DNA of 59,987 nt from Actinomycetota bacterium (lineage in GTDB: Bacteria > Actinomycetota > Aquicultoria > Subteraquimicrobiales > Subteraquimicrobiaceae): the NCBI GenBank assembly GCA_030018275.1, contig JASEGB010000009.1, forward strand, positions 11,911-71,897. Reading direction: 5' to 3'. This document shows, one piece after another, positions 37,213-45,497 of this stretch (its first letter is position 1; each line of letters opens with the position of its first letter). The notes beneath the pieces are model-generated. The model ran no database searches, was not told where the DNA came from, and saw nothing but the letters and a program-made list of their open reading frames with translations. Position numbers and translations under genes: made by a program.

Positions 37213-38607
37213 ATAAATAAGGCATTTTTCAGTGGGGGTAACATTCTTACAGCTCTTCAGCACCCAGTTGTTAAGGAATTGAGCTCCCTCTTTGGGCATG
37301 CTCACAGAAAGCTGTATCTGGTCGGAGGAAGTGTGCGTGATGCTTTTCTCGGCGAATTTCATGAGGATTTTGATTTTGCCACGGATGCTCCACCAGAGGA
37401 GGTCATCAAGATCGTGAGAAAGTGGGCTGATGGGATGTGGTTGGTGGGGGTGAAATTTGGCACGGTCGGCGTGGTTAAAAATGATATCAAAGCTGAGATA
37501 ACCACCCTGCGCCGTGAGGTTTATCCCGAACCTGACCGCCACCCAAAGGTTAGTTTCTCCACGGATATAATGACCGATCTTTCCCGTCGTGATTTCACCA
37601 TCAATGCCATGGCTCTGGAATTGCCCCAAGGAGAGCTCATCGACCCCTTCGGCGGCAAAGATGATTTGCGAAAAAAACTTTTGAGGACACCTGTCACGCC
37701 CAGCCAGAGCTTTCTTGATGACCCATTGCGTATGTTAAGAGCAGTACGCTTTGTAGCTACTCTGGAGATGCATGTAGCCCCGGAAGTCAAAGAGGCCATG
37801 ATCACTTACCGTTCTCAACTCTCCATAGTCTCTAGAGAGAGAATCAGGGATGAATTTTCGAAGATTCTCATGGGCAACAAGCTCACCAGTGCTCTGCAAC
37901 TGATGGTCGATACGGGTCTCATGGAGGAAATCGCCCCTGAATTGTTGACTTTGAAGATGGCTCTGGATCCGGAGTATGATCATAAGGATGTTTTAGAGCA
38001 CACTTTCCAGGTTGTTGGTCGAGTGGAAGCCGATTTAACCCTCCGTTTAGCCGCCTTGTTGCATGATATCGGAAAACCAAGGTGCAAAAGGATAGTTGAG
38101 GATAAGATCACCTTCTACGGTCACGATGTCGTAAGCGCTCACATGGCTGAAAGAAGACTTAAACAGCTCAAATATCGTGGTAAGGAGGTCGAGGAAGTCG
38201 TTAAACTGGTGAGGATGCACATGCGGGCTTATACCTATCGCCAAGGTTGGACGGATAAAGCGATTCGAAAATTTGTCAGGGATGCCGGAGAATTACTGCC
38301 GAAACTGCTTGCATTGATAAAAGCGGATTGCACAAGCAAGGATCCCAAGAGAACCAAAGAAGCCCTGGCTTTGCTCGAGGAATTGGAGAACAGAATCAAG
38401 GAGCTTGAGGCGAAGGAGGAATCCGCAAAGATCAGACCGCCTCTTAATGGATACGAAGTCATGGAGTTCCTCAATATTTCCCCGGGTCCTCTCGTTGGAG
38501 AAGCCTTAAATGCCTTGCTTGAAGCCAAGCTCGATGGCATCATCGCCACGAAAGAGGAAGCCTACGAGTTCTTGAGGAAGTGGACGAGTGAGCGGAGCGA
38601 ATTATAA
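37213..38607 (+). CDS. CCA-adding enzyme / poly(A) polymerase family nucleotidyltransferase with HD domain
   Basis: The class II nucleotidyltransferase adds or repairs the tRNA CCA end. It has LYLVGGSVRDAFLG, the DFDFATDAPPEEV catalytic pair of aspartates, the RRDFTINAMALE motif, the RNA-binding head and an HD domain (LAALLHDIGKPRCK). The first standard start is TTG 37279, but the coding similarity (ALQHPVVKELSSLFGHAHRK) extends upstream. The best ribosome site AGGAGGG (37199-37205) is 7 nt from an in-frame ATA at 37213, with a TGA just before it. I therefore place the start there, tentatively. ATG 37206 opens only a four-codon frame. Confidence 0.88.
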   Translation: MNKAFFSGGNILTALQHPVVKELSSLFGHAHRKLYLVGGSVRDAFLGEFHEDFDFATDAPPEEVIKIVRKWADGMWLVGVKFGTVGVVKNDIKAEITTLRREVYPEPDRHPKVSFSTDIMTDLSRRDFTINAMALELPQGELIDPFGGKDDLRKKLLRTPVTPSQSFLDDPLRMLRAVRFVATLEMHVAPEVKEAMITYRSQLSIVSRERIRDEFSKILMGNKLTSALQLMVDTGLMEEIAPELLTLKMALDPEYDHKDVLEHTFQVVGRVEADLTLRLAALLHDIGKPRCKRIVEDKITFYGHDVVSAHMAERRLKQLKYRGKEVEEVVKLVRMHMRAYTYRQGWTDKAIRKFVRDAGELLPKLLALIKADCTSKDPKRTKEALALLEELENRIKELEAKEESAKIRPPLNGYEVMEFLNISPGPLVGEALNALLEAKLDGIIATKEEAYEFLRKWTSERSEL

Positions 38608-38620
38608 TTTTGGAATCTCT

Positions 38621-38812
38621 TTACTTGAAGGCTGAAAGGAATCTCTCGAGGGATCTATCGTAAGTTCTTTCCACGTCCGAAGGGAAAAGACACCCTGGGA
38701 GCTGTCGATTTTTCCTATGATAAGCTATACATTCGCAGCAAATACCCTTTCGTTCACAGGGTTCGTAGGTACAGGTACAATTATTCATATTTTCCTCCCG
38801 CTTGCACTCCAT
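38621..38812 (-). CDS. Small cysteine-rich protein, DUF6485-like
   Basis: The 63-residue protein starts MECKREENMNNCTCTYEPC and continues ERKGICCECIAYHRKNRQLPGCLFP. Seven regularly spaced cysteines suggest zinc or Fe-S binding. I recognise this as the DUF6485 type, found in anaerobic bacteria and archaea, function unknown. It converges with the nucleotidyltransferase gene. Confidence 0.75.
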   Translation of the reverse strand: MECKREENMNNCTCTYEPCERKGICCECIAYHRKNRQLPGCLFPSDVERTYDRSLERFLSAFK

Positions 38813-38928
38813 TTTTTAACCTCCCTTTACATTTATGAAGGGATGAGGGATGAGCCAAGAGTCTAGAGGGGGAAATTCTTTTCCTATCTTTTATCCCTCT
38901 AGACTTCTCCCTTATCCCTTACCCCTTT
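38813..38928. other. Gap with 11-bp inverted repeat and stutter words
   Basis: AGTCTAGAGGG (38858-38868) and CCCTCTAGACT (38893-38903) are exact inverted repeats enclosing an AT-rich spacer. It is flanked by GGGATGAGGGATGAG and by CCCTTATCCCTTACCCC. It could terminate the DUF1015 transcript; it could also be a repeat element. Confidence 0.5.
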
Positions 38929-40260
38929 TCATTCGAGTTTATACATAACAAGACCCGAAAGAAGTTTTGGGTAGAAGAACGTGGACTTTTGTGGCATTAT
39001 TTCACGATTGTTGGCTATCTTCTTAATCTGGTTAATTTTGGTTGGATTGAGGAAGAATGCAATCTGATATTCTCCTCGATTTATGAGCTCAATTGCCTCT
39101 TCTTCATGGATGGTGTATTTGATGCTATCCTCAAGATCTGTTTTTTTAAGACCCAATATACGGCCGAACAATAGATTATGAAGGATGATTACATCCAATT
39201 TTTTCCACTCCGCTGAATGGCCGGGACCCAATATCTCATCGATGGTTTTTTCCTCACGTGCCGTCAGCAGGTAGTATTTATCGCCCCAATACATCCCAAA
39301 CGCGCGATCCTTTCGCTTTTCCCTCAATTTTTCAAGGAATTTCTCTCTCTGCATCGTTTCATTCGCTCGGTTGAATTGCAGTATTTGAAGATCAAAGAAT
39401 TCCTCGATCTTTTGTAGAAGCCTGTGGAAATTAAGTTCCTTTATATTTCTTACCACTCTATGGATGGGCAAAATCGTTAGTTTCTCACCATCCATGTTCA
39501 CGAGCATCATGATGACATAGTCGTAAACCTCTGTTAATTCCGGAAATTTTTTCCTCATCTCATTTCTGAAGTTGAGAGCAGTTTCATATCGATGGTGACC
39601 ATCGGCTATGTAAAGTTCTTTGTCCTTGATTATTTGGACTATTTTATCTATCGTTTTTTGTTCGTTTATCCTCCACAATTTATGCCTTACGCCATCTTCG
39701 TCCCTTACATCGATTATCGGTTGCTCTTTCGCTTTAGCCTCTAAGATGTGATCGATACCCCCTCGTGGATCGGAATATAAAGCTAAGATTTGGCAGAAAT
39801 GAGCCTTACATGCTCTAAGCAGGTTCAATCGATCGATCTTGGTTTTGGACTCTGTTCTTTCGTGGGGAAATATCTTCCCGTTGTCAAAATCCTCCAATTT
39901 AGCTAAAGCAATGAATCCCATTCTCCTTTTTCTTTCCCCGGTTTTCCATGCCTGCCGGCAGGCAGGTAGGGAATATTCCTGCTGGTAAAGGTAGATTGCA
40001 GGCTTTTCATCCTCTCGCAACACCCCTTCCCTCAACCACCCCTGGAAAAAGGTTGCTGCTCGTGTGTACTTGTTGTTGACTGCATTGTCACCGGGATACT
40101 CTTTCCCCAGTATTAGGCGAATTACATTATACTCACTGAGATTGTAGTATTTTCCCTGTTCTCTTGGAGAAATTACGTCATAGGGTGGAGCTACAACTCG
40201 CTCTAAATTCACCTTTTCTTCGTTGTAGAGAATCCCTTTAAAAGCTCTGATTTCAGCCAA
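38929..40260 (-). CDS. DUF1015 family protein
   Basis: The protein begins LAEIRAFKGILYN, the usual DUF1015 N-terminus, with VAPPYDVISPREQGKYY and the central YIADGHHRYETAL. The function is unknown; DUF1015 occurs in anaerobes and has been linked by context to amino-acid metabolism. I prefer the TTG at 40260 (10 nt after GGAGG) over the ATG at 40278, which would put the ribosome site in the gene. Residues about 97-108 (SLPACRQAWKTG) are an extra segment encoded by the GC-rich palindrome at 39949-39972. The same palindrome core is intergenic at 36170. Confidence 0.85.
   Translation of the reverse strand: MAEIRAFKGILYNEEKVNLERVVAPPYDVISPREQGKYYNLSEYNVIRLILGKEYPGDNAVNNKYTRAATFFQGWLREGVLREDEKPAIYLYQQEYSLPACRQAWKTGERKRRMGFIALAKLEDFDNGKIFPHERTESKTKIDRLNLLRACKAHFCQILALYSDPRGGIDHILEAKAKEQPIIDVRDEDGVRHKLWRINEQKTIDKIVQIIKDKELYIADGHHRYETALNFRNEMRKKFPELTEVYDYVIMMLVNMDGEKLTILPIHRVVRNIKELNFHRLLQKIEEFFDLQILQFNRANETMQREKFLEKLREKRKDRAFGMYWGDKYYLLTAREEKTIDEILGPGHSAEWKKLDVIILHNLLFGRILGLKKTDLEDSIKYTIHEEEAIELINRGEYQIAFFLNPTKINQIKKIANNREIMPQKSTFFYPKLLSGLVMYKLE
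39949..39972. repeat. GC-rich palindrome inside the DUF1015 gene
   Basis: CCTGCCGGCAGGCAGG sits in frame in the minus-strand gene and encodes LPACRQA. The insertion lies between the conserved QEY and the RRMGFIAL segment. Confidence 0.75.
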
Positions 40261-40280
40261 AAAGACAAGTCCTCCCATCA

Positions 40281-40408
40281 GAAATAATAATGGAATTTTC
40301 CCGTAGGATCTCCGTTACAGTTCCCACTTGCATGCTTTTAATTTTAAGTTAGCCTACCGGTCTTAAGCAATATGAATTTAAGATCAGTCAAGAGTCATGC
40401 GTCAAGGG
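40281..40408. other. Upstream region of the DUF1015 gene
   Basis: No coding sequence is apparent. It contains the stutter AGTCAAGAGTCATGCGTCAAG just before repeat family R2. Confidence 0.4.
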
Positions 40409-40620
40409 CGCTGTCGCGTCTACGGGGCAGGCGCAGTTACGGCCGTTTACCCCGTTGGCGAGTGAAACGAGTCCTTCGGGGCTGCTCGGGTCTCGCCTCG
40501 CTACAAAACTCTGAGTATGTTTTAAAGGTTTTCATGGGCGAGGCTCCGACACTTTCTTAACACTTACCCTCCTTAAAATGTCAAAAGTGTTAACCTAACT
40601 CGTTAATAGTCCATCTGTAT
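40409..40620. repeat. Repeat family R2, long copy
   Basis: The left block CGCTGTCGCGTCTACGGGG and the right block ACCTAACTCGTTAATAGTCC match the short copy at 15205-15275. The central about 140 bp is extra, with its own GC-rich hairpins (GGCGAG / CTCGCC). The right end stops 2 bp before the stop codon of the AmmeMemoRadiSam protein B gene. Confidence 0.75.
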
Positions 40621-40621
40621 C

Positions 40622-41464
40622 TCATTTGAGGACTGCGAGGGAGGCATATCCAACCACGGCACCAAAATCCCCTGTAACATCGCCCGATGTTGCATAGGAG
40701 ATGAGTTTGGCTTTCTTGGCTCCGAGGATTCTGCACGCGGTGAGCATGGCCATAACCGGACCTGTTCCACACATAGTAATGGAAAGATTTTTGACTACGC
40801 CATTCAACTTGTGGGGATCCAATTCTAGGATAGCTTGCAGAGCTTCTTTGTCTTTTCTTTGGGCCTGACTGTGAGGCTCATAGTGGGTGAAGTCCGTGCT
40901 GGCAATGATGATGGCCTCTTTCTCGCTCAGCGCTTCGGCTAGAATCTCTCCCACCTTTAAATTCGTTTCCAGACTCTGATCCAGCATACATATGGGGACG
41001 AATTTGAAACGAGCGCCATAAAGATATTGGAGGAAGGGCAATTGAACTTCGATGGAATGTTCTCGGATGTGAGCCATTTCATCCTCATTAATTACAGGAG
41101 ATTCAATTTCTTGAGCTACTTTGGAATCGATTTCCACGGAGCCTAAAGGCATATTCCAGATCCTCTTGCTTATGGCCACGGGGGAGCCAATACCGGAGTG
41201 ATTGGGACCTAAAATTATCGCTAGCTTAGTTTCTTGATCCCGGGCCAGGCGGTGAAACCCATGGGCGGCGATGGGTCCGGAATACATATATCCGGCATGT
41301 GGGCTTATAAGACCAATGATCCTATGTTCTCCTTTGGGATTAACTTGGGGTAGACTCCCTGGACCAAGGGGATTTAAGAAGCAATCCTCAAGCTGTGTTC
41401 TTAAATCATCGGGATCTGCTTGATAAAACAACCCGGCCACGGCGGGTTTTCTGATGGGTTTCAT
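40622..41464 (-). CDS. amrB: AmmeMemoRadiSam system protein B (MEMO1 family)
   Basis: The 280-residue protein carries the MEMO family motifs SPHAGYMYSG, ILGPNHSGIG, STDFTHYEP and MCGTGPVMAM, which form a metal site related to class III dioxygenases. In prokaryotes it usually travels with an AMMECR1 protein (A) and a COG1180 radical SAM enzyme. Neither is adjacent here, although a COG1313 radical SAM gene is 3.5 kb away. The reaction of the system is not established. The ATG follows AGGAGGTTCGCA on the minus strand. Confidence 0.92.
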   Translation of the reverse strand: MKPIRKPAVAGLFYQADPDDLRTQLEDCFLNPLGPGSLPQVNPKGEHRIIGLISPHAGYMYSGPIAAHGFHRLARDQETKLAIILGPNHSGIGSPVAISKRIWNMPLGSVEIDSKVAQEIESPVINEDEMAHIREHSIEVQLPFLQYLYGARFKFVPICMLDQSLETNLKVGEILAEALSEKEAIIIASTDFTHYEPHSQAQRKDKEALQAILELDPHKLNGVVKNLSITMCGTGPVMAMLTACRILGAKKAKLISYATSGDVTGDFGAVVGYASLAVLK

Positions 41465-41765
41465 TGCGAACCTCCTGTTATCGGCTTTGGGTAAAACCCT
41501 TATTTTTGGTTGGTTTCCATCCTAAGTTTTCGTCAAAATTCTTCCATTTTCCTTTTGAAACATATATTCTTTTGGAATGAAAATATTTGAGACGAGGGAT
41601 CTGTAATCTTTTGTTATAATAAGCGGGGTTCTGCAGCAAATTTCTATGCTGCTGATTAGTCTAAAGGCAATTTAATGAGGATACCAATTTACTGGTGCGA
41701 GAGAGTATTTCAAATTCAAAAAGGATAAAAAATTTGCAATTATTTATCTAAAGGGGGAAGGGGAG
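41465..41765. other. Divergent intergenic region between amrB and archaeal-type MAT
   Basis: The region is AT-rich. A strong -10-like TATAAT (about 41612) points toward the MAT gene, but I see no good -35 at 17 bp. I looked for SAM riboswitch cores and did not recognise any. A hairpin CAGCAAATTT...GCTGCTG is present near 41636-41655. Confidence 0.4.
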
Positions 41766-42977
41766 ATGAGGAACATCTTAATTGAGAGCATGAAGGAGAC
41801 ACCGGTATCCGAACATCAAGTGGAAATCGTGGAGAGAAAGGGCATTGGTCACCCCGATTATATTTGCGATGCCGTAATGGAGGAGATTTCCATTGCTTTC
41901 TCTTGGGAGTATGTCAAAAGATTCGGGAATATCATGCATCATAATGTGGATAAGGGCTTGCTCGTTGCCGGCAAGGTCGAGAATAGATTGGAGGGAGGAA
42001 GGGTTCTGGAGCCCATGCAACTGATCGTCGGCGACAGAGCCACCTTTGAAGTCGATGGAGAGAGGATACCCGTGGTGGAAATAGCGGTGGAGACCGCGAA
42101 GAGATGGTTCAGGGAAAATCTCAGATTTGTCGATCCCGATAAACATGTGGTTTACAAGGTTGAGCTCAAACCCGGCTCCCCCGAGCTAATTGATATATTT
42201 AGGAGAAGGAAGGGACTATTGGGAGCGAACGATACATCGGCTGCCGTTGGCTATGCTCCTCTCACTGATACCGAGAAAATTGTCCTTGAAACCGAGAAAT
42301 TCTTAAATTCCCCCCGATTTAAGGAGATGTTCCCGGAGTCGGGCGAGGATATCAAGGTCATGGGCTACAGGGAGAAAAAGAATTTGCATTTGACCATCGC
42401 CATGCCACAAATCGACAGATTTGTCCACAGCGAAGAATCCTACTTCCGAAGGAAAGATGAGATGCAGGAAGTCATAGAGGAATTCGTCAAAGAGAAACGC
42501 GCTTCCCTTAAGGCGATCCGCGTCTATCTCAATACCCTGGATAAAAAGGGTAGGGGAATGGGTGGCATGTATCTATCCGTTCTGGGCACTTCAGCCGAGG
42601 ATGGAGATTCCGGTGAAGTCGGTCGAGGAAACCGGGTAAATGGAGTAATTGCCCTAAACAGACCCATGGGCACGGAGGCTGCAGCGGGGAAAAATCCCGT
42701 GAGTCATGTGGGGAAAATATATAATATCCTCACACACAAGATCGCAAATACTATCCATCAAGAAGTGTCGGGGATAAGGGAGGTATATGTCTGGCTATGT
42801 AGCCAGATAGGCATGGCCATAGATCAGCCGAAGATTGCCTCTGCTCAGCTCATCCTAGAACGGGGGGTTTCCTTCGATCCAGTGTCCAAGAAGGTTAGGG
42901 AGGTAATGGATTTCGAATTATCAAAGATCGATGAGTTCTGCAACGATCTGGCTAAGGGAAAATATAAGGTCTGCTAG
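41766..42977 (+). CDS. mat: Methionine adenosyltransferase, archaeal family
   Basis: The 403-residue protein is of the archaeal AdoMet synthetase type, not the bacterial MetK type. Marks are VEIVERKGIGHPDYICD at the N-terminus, HHNVDKGLLVAG, GANDTSAAVGYAPLT, GDSGEVGRGNRVNGVI and NRPMGTEAAAGKNPVSHVGK. It makes S-adenosylmethionine from methionine and ATP. Bacterial copies of this family are uncommon and occur mainly in thermophiles, suggesting transfer from archaea. GGGGGAAGGGGAG precedes the ATG. A Nudix hydrolase follows after 15 nt. Confidence 0.93.
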   Translation: MRNILIESMKETPVSEHQVEIVERKGIGHPDYICDAVMEEISIAFSWEYVKRFGNIMHHNVDKGLLVAGKVENRLEGGRVLEPMQLIVGDRATFEVDGERIPVVEIAVETAKRWFRENLRFVDPDKHVVYKVELKPGSPELIDIFRRRKGLLGANDTSAAVGYAPLTDTEKIVLETEKFLNSPRFKEMFPESGEDIKVMGYREKKNLHLTIAMPQIDRFVHSEESYFRRKDEMQEVIEEFVKEKRASLKAIRVYLNTLDKKGRGMGGMYLSVLGTSAEDGDSGEVGRGNRVNGVIALNRPMGTEAAAGKNPVSHVGKIYNILTHKIANTIHQEVSGIREVYVWLCSQIGMAIDQPKIASAQLILERGVSFDPVSKKVREVMDFELSKIDEFCNDLAKGKYKVC

Positions 42978-42992
42978 GTTGGGTGATTTTCT

Positions 42993-43403
42993 GTGAAAAG
43001 GTATCCCATTCCCGCTGTGGGAGCTGTAGTCAAACGCGGTGATTCCATGCTTTTGGTGAGAAGAGGCAAGGAGCCATCGAAGGGTATTTGGTCGATACCC
43101 GGTGGGGGAGTAAAATTCGGGGAGACTCTGCATCAGGCGCTGAAGAGAGAGGTCCGAGAGGAAACCAACATAAATGTGGAAATAACCGAGTTAGTGGGGG
43201 TTTTTGACCACATCATCAAAGATGGTAAAGGAACTCTCCACCATTATATTCTCATCGACTACCTCGCTAAACCTCTCAACTTTGATGTCGAAGCAGGTTC
43301 GGATGCGATGGAAGCGAAGTGGGTTCCCTTCAAGGATTTAAAGGATTTTGAACTCACCGAGCCCCTTCGTGAATTATTATCGACACTTTTCCCCAAATTC
43401 TAG
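42993..43403 (+). CDS. Nudix hydrolase
   Basis: The 136-residue protein contains the Nudix box GGGVKFGETLHQALKREVREE, given here in part (G-x5-E-x7-REVREE, residues 37-57), which binds Mg for hydrolysis of a nucleoside diphosphate linked to another group. It resembles ADP-ribose or 8-oxo-dGTP type enzymes, but the substrate cannot be told. The start is GTG with a weak ribosome site. It probably shares the transcript of the MAT gene. Confidence 0.88.
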   Translation: MKRYPIPAVGAVVKRGDSMLLVRRGKEPSKGIWSIPGGGVKFGETLHQALKREVREETNINVEITELVGVFDHIIKDGKGTLHHYILIDYLAKPLNFDVEAGSDAMEAKWVPFKDLKDFELTEPLRELLSTLFPKF

Positions 43404-43425
43404 TATGGCAGATCTACCTAAGTTC

Positions 43426-43832
43426 TCACCATGCTTTACTTTGCTCACTCGCGGAGAATAAGCCTCTGGCAAACATCTCCGTGGTGAGTTTCTCCAGGCA
43501 ATCGGTATTTCCCCTGAAGAACTCCTTTAGTTTGGAAAAGAAGAGCCCTGCGGCGTCTCTTACCTGAGGAAGCTCCATTTTTACCTCTCCTTCAGCGGTC
43601 TTTACCTTCGATGGCTCATAACCATTTCTGTATCCTCTGTGAGGCCCTTCCTTTCTCCTTTCGTAGTGCTCCCTCTCCAGAAACTCGGTTACCTCGGCTT
43701 CTAAAAGCTCCTGCATCATAAGCTACATTCCTTTCAAAAGAAACTCGCTCAAAAGATTTCCTCCATCACTCCTTCCTCTAAGATTTCCTTTAGCTCCTTG
43801 CGAATTCTCTTGCTCGGTGGCACCTTTTTCAT
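43426..43832 (-). pseudogene. IS256-family transposase remnant
   Basis: The minus strand reads MKKVPPSKRIRKELKEIL from 43832. It then passes a frameshift and an in-frame TAG before LLEAEVTEFLEREHYERRKE, GYRNGYEPSKVKTAEGEV and ELPQVRD, the N-terminal part of IS256/mutator transposases. The sequence diverges after FARGLFSASE, about 130 codons into a protein that is normally near 400. The DDE catalytic region is absent. It is a dead fragment, with no inverted ends that I can see. Confidence 0.82.
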
Positions 43833-43968
43833 AGGACTTCGGTCTCCTTTCTTCTTGGTTTTGGAATCAATAAAATGTGACCGAAGCCCCTCTATTTTTA
43901 CAGGAATTTTAGGACATCACCTATGAGATATCAATACTAAGTTATAATTGAAAAAGTGTCCACTAATA

Positions 43969-44179
43969 CGCTGGCGAGTATATGTAGATTTTGTTTGTCT
44001 TGAGAGAAGGATTGTAGTAGAGGTCGATGGTGGACAACATCAAAAGGGAAAAGGATGAAGATATCCAAAGGGATAGGTGGCTCCGAAACCAAAGCTTTAA
44101 GGTTCTAAGATTTTGGGACAATGAGATTCTTGAAAATATCGAGGGAGTATTGGAGATGATAAGGGAAAATTCTTCGTAG
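43969..44179 (+). pseudogene. DUF559 endonuclease-like remnant with frameshift
   Basis: The first frame reads RWRVYVDFVCLERRIVVEVDGGQH, quoted here in part: VDFVCLE and VEVDGGQH are the DUF559 (VSR/restriction-fold) core. A +1 shift near 44045 leads to DEDIQRDRWLRNQSFKVLRFW and NEILENIEGVLEMI, the C-terminal part. The N-terminal third is absent. GGGAGGGG-type repeats follow directly, as often seen around DUF559 genes. Confidence 0.8.
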
Positions 44180-44290
44180 CACCCTCCCCTCAATCCCCTC
44201 CCATCAAGGGAGGGGAAGACAAAAAAGATTTCTCCCATCGAGGGAGGGGAAACAAAAAGATATGCTCCCATCAAAGGAGAGAAAAAGAGT
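44180..44290. repeat. Three degenerate copies of a CTCCCATCRAGGGAGGGGAA unit
   Basis: CTCCCATCAAGGGAGGGGAA, CTCCCATCGAGGGAGGGGAA and CTCCCATCAAAGGAGAGAAA occur about 35 bp apart after the DUF559 remnant. Each is a small hairpin. Similar GGGAGGG repeats are often next to DUF559 genes in other bacteria. Confidence 0.8.
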
Positions 44291-44418
44291 ATCCACTAAA
44301 AATGGAGAAGAACCAAATTTTTGATACCCATTTGGATTCCTTTCAAATATATTCAATTCCCCCGTTTAGACGATCGAGGCGCACCAAATGTTCCATAAAA
44401 AGAAAAACCCATTCGGAT

Positions 44419-45091
44419 TCACCGAATGGGTCTCAAAGGGAATGTCAACTTTAGGGGGTCTTTTATCTCCGCTTCAAGTTCGCTTACCTTTTTTGTTTCA
44501 ATTCCTTTACACACAGCTAAATCTTTCTGTATAAAGTACTGTCCTTGAGGTCCTCCCTTAATAAAATATACGTTTTTTAGAGGGATTTTCTTTAAGAAAA
44601 GGATTATATAGTCTCCGAGTTTTAGAGGAGTTATGCCAGCAACTACTACCTCTTTATCACCAATCTTTCCCCCCTCTTCACGAACAATGATTTTATTTTT
44701 GCTTTGGGGGTTCTTTAGATATTTCTCAACTTTGATAATTTTATCGGTGTAGATAATACTTGAATATCTTTTGGCAGCTTCTTTTTCTTTCTCATTGGAT
44801 ACAATGAATATACATGTTTCACCTTTTTCTGCTGCCTTTTTGGCATCCTCCTCACTTGTAACGATAACTGGTTTTTCTTCCACACTGGGCAAAATCTCAA
44901 CCACTTTACCTTTAATGATTATATCGGATTCCTTCACAATATCCGGAAAATCCATTTTTTTTCCATAATGCACGCGAGACTATTGAAACTTTCTGAGTCT
45001 TAAGTAACTTTGGGGCTACAATCACTCCGATCAAAACACTCGCTAGTACTATCAAAATCACCAAGACAAGGATTTTCTGCTTCCCAGTCAT
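44419..45091 (-). pseudogene. Hypothetical exported protein split by a frameshift
   Basis: From ATG 45091 the minus strand encodes MTGKQKILVLVILIVLASVL, a membrane anchor or signal, preceded by GGAGAGG. This frame continues to about 44980. A second frame (44973-44419) then encodes a soluble 184-residue domain starting near MDFPDIVKESDIIIKGKV and holding GDKEVVVAGITPLKLGDYIILFLKK and GGPQGQYFI. The two halves fit one exported protein, with the shift next to a run of eight A (about 44955-44962) or just upstream. I do not recognise the family. A sequencing error or slippage would restore the gene. Confidence 0.55.
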
Positions 45092-45497
45092 TTAATGATC
45101 CTCTCCTTGAGTTTTTTATTTCACATAACAGACTATTCCCTCATAATTATAACCCACACTCGTGGCAAAGATTACTTCGTTCCAATTGTGGTGTAGAAAT
45201 GATCACGCCCATTATATAGGCGATAGAGTGGCATGATACCTGCAGCTGAAGAACCACAAACCGCAGAGGCTATTTTTGATGAGGCAACGAATGATCATTT
45301 CGAATATATTTTTACATGAGGCAACAAGTTTTGGATTTCATCAGGGTTTTCGAAAAATAATTTTTTGTTCTAATGGGGAACTTTTCACCATGTGGAAAAA
45401 CTTAAAAGATTTGACTGAATAATAGCTATATATGATCGATTAAGCTAAAATTTGAAGAGTTAAAGTTCGATAAAAGGGAATTTGGGGGCGGGTTTAG
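45092..45497. other. Gene-free gap upstream of the HAD hydrolase gene
   Basis: The 406-bp AT-rich gap has two related words, GATGAGGCAACGAATGATC and CATGAGGCAACAAGT (about 45278-45330). TTGACT near 45413 is followed by TATATATGAT, a weak promoter. No coding sequence or known RNA motif was recognised. Confidence 0.4.

Noticed and set aside
37150-37629. Open frame of 159 codons on the minus strand
   Set aside because: It is antisense to the CCA-adding enzyme gene and has no protein-like motifs.
41465-41765. SAM riboswitch upstream of the MAT gene
   Set aside because: The hairpins seen there do not show the conserved SAM-I/II core sequences I know.
43963-44274. Minus-strand frame of 103 codons
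   Set aside because: It is antisense to the DUF559 remnant and its product has no recognisable features.
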